This document shows, piece after piece, positions 18,270-27,086 of a stretch of 64,000 nt of DNA (the first letter of the stretch is position 1; every line of letters starts with the position of its first letter). Origin of the DNA: JACDHQ01 sp036401195 (GTDB lineage Bacteria > Gemmatimonadota > Gemmatimonadetes > Gemmatimonadales > Gemmatimonadaceae); assembly GCA_036401195.1 (NCBI GenBank), contig DASWVQ010000125.1:1-64000 (forward strand). The letters run 5' to 3'. The notes beneath the pieces are model-generated. The model had not been told where the DNA came from. It did no database searches and saw only the letters and a program-made list of their open reading frames with translations. The position numbers and the translations under genes are program-made.

Positions 18270-18554
18270 TGGGCCGCATCTCAGATCCGCAGCCGGATGA
18301 GCTCGAAACCGTGACACACGCGGATGGAGTACTCTCGCTCCTGAGGTCAATTGCACGACGAGGTCCCGGGGCCAAGTACGTAGGCTCCACACCAACGCTC
18401 CCGGACAGAACGCCGGTGGTAGCGTCTTTGTGACCCATAAGCCGACTCCAAGGACCGGGCCTCCCCCAAAAACGCCTCGCTATCGCCGGCGGGCCGGATC
18501 CGCCGCTCCGGGTTGCGCCGGATTATGCTTCCGCGTCCCAATTTGGAGTGCACG
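18270..18554. other. Intergenic stretch, possible module boundary
   Basis: About 285 bases with no recognisable gene, RNA or strong hairpin. Upstream sequence belongs to the mobility module and downstream genes are ordinary membrane proteins, so an element edge may lie here. I found no repeat of the tRNA-Met end in it. Confidence 0.4.
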
Positions 18555-18989
18555 TTGCTGACAACGCAGAGCTGGTTGCCGTGGGCCTTCGCCTCCGCCG
18601 CCTTCGCGGCGCTCACCGCGATCTTCGCCAAGATGGGGCTCGAGGGAATCGACTCCGACTTCGCGACGCTGATCCGCACCGTGGTCATCGTCCTGGTGCT
18701 CGGCGCCTTCGTCTCGGCCACGGGCAAGTGGCGCGATCCCTTCGCGCTGCCGGGGCGGTCGATGACCTTCCTCGTGCTTTCCGCGCTCGCGACCGGGGCG
18801 TCCTGGGTCTGCTACTTCCGCGCGCTCAAGGTAGGAGAGGCGGCTCGCGTCGCCCCGGTGGACAAGCTGAGCGTGGTGCTCGTCGCGGTGTTCGCGGTGG
18901 CGTTCCTGGGCGAGCGGCCGTCGGTCCGCGAGTGGTCCGGGATCGGGCTCGTGGCCCTGGGTGTGCTCGTCCTCAGCCTGCGGCGGTGA
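18555..18989 (+). CDS. EamA-type (DMT superfamily) half-transporter
   Basis: The 144-residue protein contains one EamA unit with about five membrane helices, like the short COG2510 proteins, which are thought to act as dimers. The block LTAIFAKMGLEGIDSDFATLIRT and the C-terminal LGERPSVREWSGIGLVALGVLVL are typical. The TTG at 18555 has GGAG eight bases upstream and agrees with the family N-terminus; ATG at 18525 lacks a ribosome-binding site. The substrate is unknown. The 3' end overlaps the convergent PAP2 gene by 17 bases. Confidence 0.75.
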   Translation: MLTTQSWLPWAFASAAFAALTAIFAKMGLEGIDSDFATLIRTVVIVLVLGAFVSATGKWRDPFALPGRSMTFLVLSALATGASWVCYFRALKVGEAARVAPVDKLSVVLVAVFAVAFLGERPSVREWSGIGLVALGVLVLSLRR

Positions 18990-19710
18990 GCCGCTCGAGT
19001 CGGCGGCGGAGCCGCTCGTAGGCCAGGGCGGACAGGCCGGCGACGCCGAGGCCGATCGCCCAGCCGCCGAGGACGTCGGTGGCCCAGTGCACGTCGAGGT
19101 ACACCCGGCTGATGCCGATCAGCAGCGGGACGGCCGCACCGAGCGTGACGGCCACCCAACGCCGCGTGAGCCCCTCGCGCCAGAGCACGTAGCCCACGAT
19201 CGGCGCCACGGCCGCCGACGCGGTGGCGTGGCCGCTGGGGAAGGCGAAGGTCGTGATGTGCAGCGCGACGGCGCCCACCGGGCGCTGGCGCCCGAACGTG
19301 TACTTCACCGCCTCGAAGATCCCCACCGCGGCAGCGGGCGCCGCAACGAGCGCGGCGCCGACGCGACGCCCCCGCTTGCGCCAGAGCCAGGCCCCGACCA
19401 GGAAGGCCGCGAGCACCACCGGCCCCGCGGCCCCGATGCGCGTGATCCAGAGGAACAGGGTGAACCCGGAGGCCGTGCGGTGCGCGAGCGTCCAGCCGCG
19501 CACCGCGTCGTCGAAGGTGCCGCTCTCGTGGGTGAACACGTCCTCGCCGACCTTTGCCGCCAGCACGATCGCCGCGAGGGAGGCGAGGGCGATCAGGCCG
19601 GCGCGCCACCCCAGGGCGGCGAGCCGCTGCGCGCTGCGGCTGTCGGTGACCGTCGCTCGCCAGCGGGCGACACGTCGCTGCACCTCGCCCCACGCCGCTC
19701 CCGGCCTCAC
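18973..19710 (-). CDS. PAP2 family membrane phosphatase
   Basis: The 245-residue integral membrane protein has the three acid-phosphatase motifs: KYTFGRQRP (C1), PSGHAT (C2) and SRVYLDVHWATDV (C3). Such enzymes dephosphorylate phosphatidic acid, undecaprenyl pyrophosphate or related lipids on the periplasmic side. The GTG at 19710 overlaps the stop of the upstream PAP2 gene (GTGA), so the two form one transcription unit. The much longer open frame upstream is antisense-like and rejected as start. All catalytic residues appear intact. Confidence 0.85.
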   Translation of the reverse strand: MRPGAAWGEVQRRVARWRATVTDSRSAQRLAALGWRAGLIALASLAAIVLAAKVGEDVFTHESGTFDDAVRGWTLAHRTASGFTLFLWITRIGAAGPVVLAAFLVGAWLWRKRGRRVGAALVAAPAAAVGIFEAVKYTFGRQRPVGAVALHITTFAFPSGHATASAAVAPIVGYVLWREGLTRRWVAVTLGAAVPLLIGISRVYLDVHWATDVLGGWAIGLGVAGLSALAYERLRRRLERLTAAG

Positions 19711-20567
19711 GGGGCGCCGGGGCGGATCGTCCAGACGAGGGCCACGGATCCGTCGGCGCGCGGCGCGATGGTGCCGGCAAGCAGCCAGCGGTCGAGGCGG
19801 TTCCCGGGGTCCGTACGGTGGTGGTAGCGGACCACCTTGTTGCCGGCGAAGGTCCCGATGCCGGCGGCCATGATGACGTCGCTCGCCCAGTGCTGGTCGT
19901 TGTACAGGCGGGAGAGCGCGACGGCGGTGGCGCCGCCGTACATCGCCGTGCCCACGTACCAGCGGGAGTGTGGCCACCAGCGGCTAGCCTCGTTGCTCAC
20001 GGCCGCCGCCACCGCGAAGGCGGCGAGGGCGTGGCCGCCGGGGAAGGACGAGTAGTCGCGGCCCTTGCGGAAGCCGCGGAAGAGCTGAAAGTCGCGGGAG
20101 TTGCTGTCGGCCACGGCGTAGGGGCGCGCGCGACCCACCGTGCCCTTGATCGCCGTGTTGACGATGTTGCCGACCAGGATCGCCTCGGTGCCATGGAGGC
20201 CGAGGTCCGCGACCCGCTTCCAGCGGCCGAGCCGCCCGATCAAGTAGAGGCTTCCCCCGATGATGGGGGCGCCGGGGACGGCCACGGTGCGCACGAAGTC
20301 GGCGGTGCCGCGGAGGACCCGGTTGTCCTGGAATCGCGGCGCCTGGAGGGAGCTCGTCAGGCGCTGGTCGAAGGGGGTGAGGGCGATCGTCCCGACGACG
20401 AAGGCGGCGCCCAGGTACGCGTCATCGCGCGTGAAGAGGGGTGGCCTCGCGGCCACGGCGGAGTCTCCCTGAGCCAGGGCGGCGCTGGCGCCCGTGGCGA
20501 GCGGCAGTCCGGCGATCAGGGCGATCAGGAGAGTTCGGACGTGACGAACAGGGGCGGAATGGATCAT
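19707..20567 (-). CDS. Secreted or outer-envelope PAP2 family phosphatase
   Basis: The 286-residue product starts with a signal peptide (basic start, hydrophobic core, cleavage probably after ATGASAALA). Motifs are KGTVGRARP (C1), FPGGHALA (C2) and SRLYNDQHWASDV (C3). In C2 the usual PSGH reads PGGH, with the catalytic histidine kept and the neighbouring serine replaced by glycine. The ATG at 20567 is chosen because it gives the signal peptide; upstream frame is ISL3 debris. It overlaps the next PAP2 gene by four bases. The substrate is unknown. Confidence 0.8.
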   Translation of the reverse strand: MIHSAPVRHVRTLLIALIAGLPLATGASAALAQGDSAVAARPPLFTRDDAYLGAAFVVGTIALTPFDQRLTSSLQAPRFQDNRVLRGTADFVRTVAVPGAPIIGGSLYLIGRLGRWKRVADLGLHGTEAILVGNIVNTAIKGTVGRARPYAVADSNSRDFQLFRGFRKGRDYSSFPGGHALAAFAVAAAVSNEASRWWPHSRWYVGTAMYGGATAVALSRLYNDQHWASDVIMAAGIGTFAGNKVVRYHHRTDPGNRLDRWLLAGTIAPRADGSVALVWTIRPGAP

Positions 20568-20618
20568 GAAGATTCTTCGGCTGCGAGATTGGATGAGGCA
20601 GGTTCGGGCGAAAAAAAA

Positions 20619-21100
20619 GGTTCTTTTCGGATTTTCGGGGGCCCCCGGTGACATCTGAGGGGGGTTGGGGGCATGCTTGAGCGCATCGGAGGAGCCACGA
20701 TGCGATCGGACGACATGGCGGCCCTCCTCACCCGCTTGGGCGGGTGGGAGGGGTTTGAAGTAGCCGGGGTCGAAGAGGGGGGGCCGGGGCAGGATGTCTT
20801 CGGGATGCCGGCCCAGCAGCTCGTGATCACGCTGCGGCCCGCCCCCCGGGTGCCGAAGCGGTGCAGTCGCTGCGGCGGCCCGGTGACCGCGATTCACGAG
20901 GTCACGACGCGCCGGGTGCGCGACCTGCCGCTCTGGACGAGGTCCGGGCGCACTGTCCGCAGGCGGCGATCGTCTACGATCTCTTCCACGACTACTTCTT
21001 CCTCCGCATCCGGGCGGTCGCGGTAGCCGTAGGCCATTCGCTTCAGGACCTTGATCTTGTTGGCTTCCCCGGAAATGCGTGAAGATCCAAAAAAAAGCTC
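20619..21100 (+). mobile_element. Remnant of an ISL3-family insertion sequence, deleted and partly inverted
   Basis: From 20673 the forward frame gives the N-terminal zinc-finger part of an ISL3 transposase (VPKRCSRCGGPV, then TRRVRDLPLW). After a frameshift the DDE-domain piece ALDEVRAHCPQAAIVYDLFH follows, joined directly to the C-terminal DYFFLRIRA. The piece expected just before that end (NKIKVLKRMAYGYRD) is present on the opposite strand at about 21020-21065. The true stop context FPGNA follows on the forward strand. Imperfect terminal repeats rich in GG-T-run-GGAT-TTC flank it at about 20619-20638 and 21080-21100. It cannot encode an active transposase. Confidence 0.75.
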
Positions 21101-21351
21101 CCGCGTCTCCCCAGAGGGGAGTCACGCAGGAGTCATCAGCACGCCTGGCACTGGGTCAGGCTGCGGTTCGGGCGAACTCCATCGCCGCGGTCATTGTTCC
21201 GTGCTCAGCGAGCGTCAGTGGGTAGACCGCTCCTCCAGCGGTCGGTCACGGCGGCCGACTGAAGCAAGCCCGGTGCCCGCGCATCGCGGACCAGGCCACC
21301 AGCCGCGAAGTTGCCTACGGGGTCTTCGCGGTGTATGTTTATCTGTTACAA

Positions 21352-21424
21352 GGCGATGGCGTTCCGCCTTCAACCGCCGATCTGCCGCCCCGATGGGGCC
21401 GCCGACCGCGCTGATGACGCCTAC
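21352..21424 (+). promoter_or_regulatory. Fluoride riboswitch (crcB motif)
   Basis: The conserved blocks of the crcB RNA occur in order: GGCGATGGCGTTC, CCGCC, AACCGCC, a variable GC stem (GCCCCGATGGGGC), then CTGATGACGCCTAC. It stands about 120 bases before a CLC-type fluoride channel gene, followed by crcB itself. Binding of fluoride is expected to let transcription continue into the operon. Confidence 0.92.
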
Positions 21425-21475
21425 CCGCACCGGGCTCAGGGAGCACGGGGGTAGGCTCGTTGGCGCGGCTTTTTT
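21419..21475 (+). terminator. Expression platform of the fluoride riboswitch
   Basis: GCCTACCC (21419-21426) can pair perfectly with GGGTAGGC (21449-21456), which would consume the conserved 3' CCTAC of the aptamer. A GC-rich segment and a run of six T (21470-21475) follow. This fits a transcription-termination switch; the distance from stem to T-run leaves the exact terminator fold uncertain. Confidence 0.6.
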
Positions 21476-21541
21476 CCGCTCCGCGAGCGCCCGCCGTCTG
21501 CCCTGCGCCCAGCAAGGCGCATCGCGCCGGGATGGCCGTCC

Positions 21542-23494
21542 ATGGAATCCGTGCCCCAGTCAGGAGCACGCTCGCATCCGAACTTCGCGTCCCAGTACGC
21601 CGCGCAGCTGAGGTACATGGCGCGCTGGGTCGTGCTGCTTGCGCCCGTCGCGGCCGTGATCGGCTCGGCGGTCGCCCTGTTCCTGTGGGTCCTCGAGCTT
21701 GCCACGCGGACGCGCTGGAGCGAACCGCGGCTCCTGTGGCTGCTCCCCCTCGCCGGGATCGTGGTCGGGCTCCTCTACCATCGGTGGGGACGCTCGGCGG
21801 AGGGTGGGAACAACCTCATCATGGACGAGATCCATGAACCGGGTGGCGGCGTCCCCGGGCGCATGGCCCCCCTTGTCCTCGTCGGCACCTGGGTCACACA
21901 CCTGTTCGGCGGCTCCGCGGGGCGAGAGGGGACCGCCGTGCAGATGGGCGGCTCGATCGCGAGCACCATCGATCGCGTCATCTTCTCGCGACTGCCGAGC
22001 CTGTTCCAGCTCGACGACGAGGACCGGCGCATCCTCCTCCAGGCAGGCGTTGCCGCCGGGTTCGGGGCAGTGTTCGGGACGCCGATCGCCGGTGCGGTCT
22101 TCGCGCTCGAGGTGCTGGCGATCGGGCGCCTGAGCTACGCGGCACTCGTCCCTGCGCTGATCGCCGCGCTCCTCGGCGACTGGACGACCTCCGCGTGGGG
22201 CATTCACCACACCGCGTACCCGCACCTGTCGCTCGCGTCGCTCGGCGTCCCGCGGGTGGACGGCCTGCTGCTGCTCAAGGTTGCGGTCGCGGGTGCCGCA
22301 TTCGGCGCGGCGGGGATGCTGTTCGCCGAAACGACGCATCGGCTGAACCGCACCCTGAAGCGTCTGGTCAGGATCCCGTGGCTCCGGCCGGCCCTCGGCG
22401 GCGTGCTGGTGATCGCGATGGTGGGCCTCGTCGGCACGCGCGGTTACCTCGGTCTCGGCGTGGTGACCCCCGACGGCACCGGTGCGAGCATCGTCAACTC
22501 GTTCTCGGCGGGGGGCGTCGCGCCCTGGAGCTGGCTGCTGAAGCTCGTCTTCACCGCCGTGACGCTGGCATCCGGCTTCAAGGGTGGTGAGGTGACGCCG
22601 CTGTTCTTCATCGGCGCGGCGCTGGGGAACACCCTCGCCGTCGTGTTGCACGCGCCCATTCCGCTGTTCGCGGCACTCGGCTTCATCGCGGTGTTTTCCG
22701 GTGCGACCAACACACCGCTCGCGTGCACGATCATGGCCGTGGAGCTGTTCGGCGCCGACGTCGCGCTGTATGGCGCCGTGGCCGCGTTCCTCGCCTACCT
22801 GTTCAGCGGCCATACGGGCATCTATCTGTCCCAGCGGCTCGGCGTCCCGAAGGGCGACGTCGCGTTGCCGCTGCTGGTCGAGGCGCCGGTCGCGGTGCTG
22901 CCTTCGCTCGGCCACCTGCACTCCATGTCACGCGCGGGGCACACGCGCCCGCTCGCTCCCAACCATCCGACCACCAGTCCTGCTGCAGTCATGAATCACG
23001 AGTCCTCGCGATCCGCATCTTCCATGGCCTCGCCCCGCGCACCGCATTCGCACGGCCACGCGCCTCACCACATGTGGCAGCGCGCCGGTGGACAGCCGTC
23101 CTGGCCCGTCCACACCGTGGGGCTGGTGCGCCTGTACCTCTCCCCGTCCGATCGCAGGCCCGGCAGCGGATGGTGGGGGCGCCTCATGGGCCGGTCCCTC
23201 GCCTCGGAGATCGTGCTCGCCGCGAAGAAGGCGGGACTTCCGCACGCGCTGATCCTGCAGCCGCGGGCGGGCTTCACCGGAGGTGGCCCGCTGCACGTTG
23301 ACCACCCCGAGTACGGGGGCGCGAACCTGACCGTCTGCGTGGAGCTGATGGGAGAACCCGCAGTGCTCGAGCAGTTCTGCCAGTCGCACATGGACCTTCT
23401 CGCGGGCCGATCGCTGGTCTATCGCCACGCGGAAACCTGGGAGATTCCGGCGCTCGTGCTGGAGCACGCCGCGGAGAGTGCCGCGTCGGCATGA
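21542..23494 (+). CDS. CLC-type fluoride/proton antiporter fused to a DUF190-like domain
   Basis: Residues 1-470 form a CLC channel/antiporter with the pore motifs GGSAGREGTAVQMGG and FKGGEVTPLFFIGAALGN. Residues about 475-520 are a linker with a His-rich patch (HSHGHAPHH). The last about 130 residues (TVGLVRLYLSPSD through EIVLAAKKAGLPHALILQPRAGF to ARSLVYRH-type ending) resemble DUF190/PII-like domains. The riboswitch and following crcB identify it as the fluoride-exporting CLC-F group. DUF190 is usually a separate protein, and a separate copy also exists two genes downstream. The ATG at 21542 is the only start compatible with the first helix. It overlaps crcB by four bases. Confidence 0.88.
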   Translation: MESVPQSGARSHPNFASQYAAQLRYMARWVVLLAPVAAVIGSAVALFLWVLELATRTRWSEPRLLWLLPLAGIVVGLLYHRWGRSAEGGNNLIMDEIHEPGGGVPGRMAPLVLVGTWVTHLFGGSAGREGTAVQMGGSIASTIDRVIFSRLPSLFQLDDEDRRILLQAGVAAGFGAVFGTPIAGAVFALEVLAIGRLSYAALVPALIAALLGDWTTSAWGIHHTAYPHLSLASLGVPRVDGLLLLKVAVAGAAFGAAGMLFAETTHRLNRTLKRLVRIPWLRPALGGVLVIAMVGLVGTRGYLGLGVVTPDGTGASIVNSFSAGGVAPWSWLLKLVFTAVTLASGFKGGEVTPLFFIGAALGNTLAVVLHAPIPLFAALGFIAVFSGATNTPLACTIMAVELFGADVALYGAVAAFLAYLFSGHTGIYLSQRLGVPKGDVALPLLVEAPVAVLPSLGHLHSMSRAGHTRPLAPNHPTTSPAAVMNHESSRSASSMASPRAPHSHGHAPHHMWQRAGGQPSWPVHTVGLVRLYLSPSDRRPGSGWWGRLMGRSLASEIVLAAKKAGLPHALILQPRAGFTGGGPLHVDHPEYGGANLTVCVELMGEPAVLEQFCQSHMDLLAGRSLVYRHAETWEIPALVLEHAAESAASA

Positions 23495-23901
23495 TGACGC
23501 GACAGGACCTCGCACTCGTTGGTGGCGTCGCCCTCGGCGGCGCCATTGGCAGTGTCGCGCGCTACCTGCTCGGGACGTTCGTGCAGGGGCGCGCGGGTCC
23601 CTCGTTCCCGCTCGGTACGCTGCTCATCAACATCGTGGGGTCATTCCTGATTGGAGTGATTCTCGAGATGGCGCTCGACGCCAGCGCGATGAGCCCGCTC
23701 GCCCGGCTCTTCCTGGCCACGGGGTTCTGCGGCGGGTTCACCACGTTCTCCACGTTCAGCTATGAGACCGCGCGGCTGGTCGAAGAAGGCGAAGCCACGC
23801 GCGCCGTCGTGTACGTGATGCTGAGCGTCGGCGTGTCGCTCACGGCGACGCTTCTCGGGTTCATGCTCGTGCGGCGGCTGCTCGGCGCCCGCGGGCCCTG
23901 A
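23491..23901 (+). CDS. crcB: Fluoride channel CrcB/Fluc
   Basis: The 136-residue four-helix membrane protein forms dual-topology dimers that export fluoride. Family blocks are GGAIGSVARYLLG, GTLLINIVGSFLIG and the pore-lining TGFCGGFTTFSTFSYE. Its ATG overlaps the stop of the CLC gene (ATGATGA), so both are translated from one riboswitch-controlled mRNA. Having both Fluc and CLC-F in one operon is redundant and noteworthy. Confidence 0.96.
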   Translation: MMTRQDLALVGGVALGGAIGSVARYLLGTFVQGRAGPSFPLGTLLINIVGSFLIGVILEMALDASAMSPLARLFLATGFCGGFTTFSTFSYETARLVEEGEATRAVVYVMLSVGVSLTATLLGFMLVRRLLGARGP

Positions 23902-23922
23902 CCAATTCACGCGGAGAGGCAC

Positions 23923-24279
23923 GTGCACGGACTCGTCGGCGAGAAGGTCCTGATGCGCATCCACATCGGGGAGCGCGACAAGCATGACGGCAAGCTGCTG
24001 TACGAAGAGATCGTGGCGCTGCTCCGCGCGCGGGGCTACGCGGGGGTGACCGTGCTCCGGGGCGTGCTGGGGTTCGGCGCGAGCGACCACCTTCACGGGG
24101 ACCGCTCGGAATGGTTCGCACCGGACCTTCCGATCGTCATCGAGTGCGTGGAACGGAAGGACCGCATTCGCGATATCCTGCCGGAACTCGACCGGATGAT
24201 CGGCGGGGGGCTCATCACACTCGAGCGCTCGCAGGTGATCGTCTACCGTCCCCATGATGCCTCCGGCGACGCCGCCTGA
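23923..24279 (+). CDS. DUF190 family (PII-like) protein
   Basis: The 118-residue soluble protein is a DUF190 domain: EKVLMRIHIGERDKHDGKLLYEEI, GYAGVTVLRGVLGFG and LPIVIECVERKDRI are diagnostic. DUF190 genes regularly accompany crcB, and the fold resembles PII signalling trimers; the ligand is unknown. The start GTG at 23923 has a good GGAGAGG upstream. The end overlaps the dynamin-like gene by 26 bases. A related domain is fused to the CLC protein upstream. Confidence 0.88.
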   Translation: MHGLVGEKVLMRIHIGERDKHDGKLLYEEIVALLRARGYAGVTVLRGVLGFGASDHLHGDRSEWFAPDLPIVIECVERKDRIRDILPELDRMIGGGLITLERSQVIVYRPHDASGDAA

Positions 24280-26008
24280 CCTCGAGGCCGCGCTCGACCG
24301 GCTCACGGCGCTGGCTGGGGGGCAGGGCGCCCAGGCCATCGCGAGAGACGCCGCCGCGCTGCGCGATCGCGTCGCGCGCGGACAGTTCGTCGTCGCCTGC
24401 GTCGGGCAGTTCAAGCGGGGAAAGTCCACGCTCCTGAACGCGCTGCTCGGCGCCCCGGTGCTCCCCACAGGGGTCCTCCCGCTCACGTCGGTGCCCACCC
24501 TGGTCCGGCACGGCCCGGTCACGGAGGCGCGGGTCGAACTCGGGGGGCGGGGCTGGACGTCGGTGCCGATCGCCGATCTCTCCAGCTACGTGACCGAGGC
24601 GGGGAATCCGGGTAACGGGAAGGGCGTCGTCGCCGCGATCGTGGAGATCCCGAGTCCGCTCCTGCGGGATGGACTGTGCTTCGTTGACACCCCGGGGCTC
24701 GGATCCGTGTATGCCGCCGACGCCGCGGCGACGCAGGCGTTGGTGCCGCAGATCGACGCGACACTGCTGGTCGTCGGTGCGGATCCGCCGCTCACCGGCG
24801 ACGAGCTGGCCCTCGCCCGTGAGATCGCCGCGCATTCGAGTGAATTGCTCGTGGTCGTGAACAAGGCCGACCGACTGGCCGAGGCGGATCGCGCCGAAGC
24901 GATCGCTTTCGCGATCCGGACGCTCTCGGAAAGCCTCTCGCGTCCGATTGGCGATGCATACGTCGTGAGCGCGGTGGACCCGCATGCTGTCCGATGGCCG
25001 GACTGGGAGCGGCTCGGGCACGCGCTGGCGGACTTGAGCCGGCGGGCGGGAAGGGACCTGGTCGCGGCGGCGGGACCGCGGGGGATCCAGCGACTCGGCT
25101 GCGCGTTGGCGGAGATGCTCGACAATGAAGCGCGGGCGCTCGAGCGGCCACTCGAGGAGACGGCGCACCGCGTGGCGCGGGTGATCGACCTGCTCGACGA
25201 GGGCGAGCGTGTGGCCCTGGACCTGGGGCCGCTCCTCGACGCCGAGGAGCGTCGGGTCTCGCGCACGCTCGAGGAGCGCCAGCGCGCGTTCCTCGAGCGC
25301 AGCCGCGAGGATGGCATGCAGCGACTGCGGGAGCGGATCGCCGCAATCGAGTCCCGATTCGGGCCGCGGCGGCGACGGCTCGCGCTGAAGGCAGCCGTCG
25401 AGACGGCAGAGGACCTGGTCGTGCCCTGGCTCGCGGAGGAGAGCGCTGCCGCCGGGCCGCTGTACACCGCAGCCGTGGAGCGGTTCGTCCGCCACGCGTC
25501 GGATCACCTCCGCCGGATCGCGACGGAATGCCAGGGGACGGCGCGGGTGGACGTCGAGCGCCTGGAAGCGATCGCCACGGACCTGGCCGGCCGGCCGGGC
25601 TTCCGTTTCCAGCCGCTCCTTTCCGTGACCGAGCCGGCCGTGTCACCGCGTGACCTCGCGGACATCATCCTCGTGGCGGTCGGGCTCGACGCGCCGATTC
25701 GAGGGCACGCCGAGCGCCTGCTTCGGTGGCTGCTGGAGATCAACAGCAGCCGCGTGGGGTTCGACCCCGTGGAACGGGTGCGCGAGAGCCGGCGCGTGCT
25801 GGAGCAGGCCGTGGTGAGCGCCCTCAGGGGAGCCCGGGAGGAAGCGGAACGACACGTCGCCGCGGTCACCGTCACCGCTGCTCATGGGCGCGAAGCGGTT
25901 CGCGGGCGACTCGACGAGATCGGAGCGGTGCGCGCCGAGCTCGAGGGGCTGGCCGTGGCGGCGGATCTGGCGCCGCAGGCCACCGTGGTGCCTGAGGGTG
26001 AGCCATGA
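24254..26008 (+). CDS. Bacterial dynamin-like GTPase
   Basis: The 584-residue protein has an N-terminal GTPase domain: P-loop GQFKRGKST (51-59), switch threonine in PTGVLPLTSVPT, DTPGLG (145-150) and NKAD (203-206). Long helical stalk regions follow, as in bacterial dynamins that bind and remodel membranes. No membrane helix is obvious except weak hydrophobic patches near 470-490. It starts inside the DUF190 gene, so it belongs to the fluoride operon transcript. Dynamin-like proteins have been linked to membrane stress and phage defence; the role here is inferred only. Confidence 0.85.
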   Translation: MMPPATPPDLEAALDRLTALAGGQGAQAIARDAAALRDRVARGQFVVACVGQFKRGKSTLLNALLGAPVLPTGVLPLTSVPTLVRHGPVTEARVELGGRGWTSVPIADLSSYVTEAGNPGNGKGVVAAIVEIPSPLLRDGLCFVDTPGLGSVYAADAAATQALVPQIDATLLVVGADPPLTGDELALAREIAAHSSELLVVVNKADRLAEADRAEAIAFAIRTLSESLSRPIGDAYVVSAVDPHAVRWPDWERLGHALADLSRRAGRDLVAAAGPRGIQRLGCALAEMLDNEARALERPLEETAHRVARVIDLLDEGERVALDLGPLLDAEERRVSRTLEERQRAFLERSREDGMQRLRERIAAIESRFGPRRRRLALKAAVETAEDLVVPWLAEESAAAGPLYTAAVERFVRHASDHLRRIATECQGTARVDVERLEAIATDLAGRPGFRFQPLLSVTEPAVSPRDLADIILVAVGLDAPIRGHAERLLRWLLEINSSRVGFDPVERVRESRRVLEQAVVSALRGAREEAERHVAAVTVTAAHGREAVRGRLDEIGAVRAELEGLAVAADLAPQATVVPEGEP

Positions 26009-26104
26009 CATCTCCCGTCCTGAACCCGCATGCCGCGATACCCCGCGTCCTTCGGGGCCTCGCAAACCACCCAGTACGTGGCTGCCGCCGCACTCTGGCG
26101 ACCG

Positions 26105-27044
26105 TCACAACAGCCGCGACACCCGCTCCGCAAGGAACGACCGGAGTCGGTCTCCCACGCCGGTCCGGGACTGCTCCCCCTGGACGGACATCTCGTCAGC
26201 GTGCTCGAGGTCGCTCGAAATGCAGACTCCAGCGTCCCGCCAAGTCCGCGATCGTGGAAGAGCAGGCCCACCTCGTCGTTCAGCACCAGCGAGCGGTTGT
26301 CGAAGTTCAGGGTCCCGATCATCCCACAGATGCCGTCCACCACGAGCGTCTTCGCGTGCATCATGGTCGGGCGGTACTCGTGGATGCGCACGCCGGCTTC
26401 GAGCAGTTCCGGGTAGTGTGCGCGCGCGGCGTACCAGGTGCTCGACCGGTCCGTGTTGCCACCGGGGGTCAAGATGCGGACGTCCACGCCTCGAGCTGCC
26501 GCCTCGCAGAGCGGCCGGCGGAGGTAGCGGTCCGGGACGAAGTAGCCCGTCGAGAGCGAGCATCGCTCGCGCGCCGCGGCGATGGAGGTGACGAAGAACC
26601 GTTCCGCGCTCCTGCTGCCGAGCGAGGGCGGATGAGTAGAGCAGCCCCGCCGTGCAGCTGCCTCGCTCCGGCGTGTCGAAGGGAAACACATGGTTGCCGA
26701 GCAGGAGGTCGCCGGTGGCCTCGGCCCAGTTCGCGAAGAACGCTCCCTGCAGCGCCTCGACCGCCGGCCCCTCGACGCGCACGCTCCTGTCGCGCCACCG
26801 CCTAGGGTGCTTCCCGTCGCTCAGCCACCGGTGGTCGATGCCGAAGCCGCCGGTGTAGTCCACACGCCCATCCAGCTCCGTCGCCTCCGCGGTCGTCGAG
26901 CGCACGTACACGGCGAAACGGGGTGCCGCGCGTGGCGAACGTCACCGCCGCGAGCGCCGCCGGCAGCACCACCGCCGCCAACAGCACCGCGACGATGCCG
27001 AGCACCCACGAGCCGAGGGTGCCGAGACCCGGGTCCGGGTTCAC
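26105..27044 (-). pseudogene. Broken cardiolipin synthase/phospholipase D family gene
   Basis: Fragments in three frames line up with a PLD-family membrane protein. First is an N-terminal membrane helix (26802-27044 frame), then the end of PLD domain 1 (VDYTGGFGIDHRWL... ANWAEATGDLL). PLD domain 2 in another frame has the HKD box (MMHAKTLVVDG, then TLNFDNRS), and the C-terminal tail is back in the second frame. The first HKD box is missing. Several frameshifts and a deletion make a functional product impossible. The space from 26009 to 26104 holds nothing else. Confidence 0.8.
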
Positions 27045-27086
27045 GTGCCCCTCACACGCTGCCTCGATGGCGCACGCGTCGACGAA

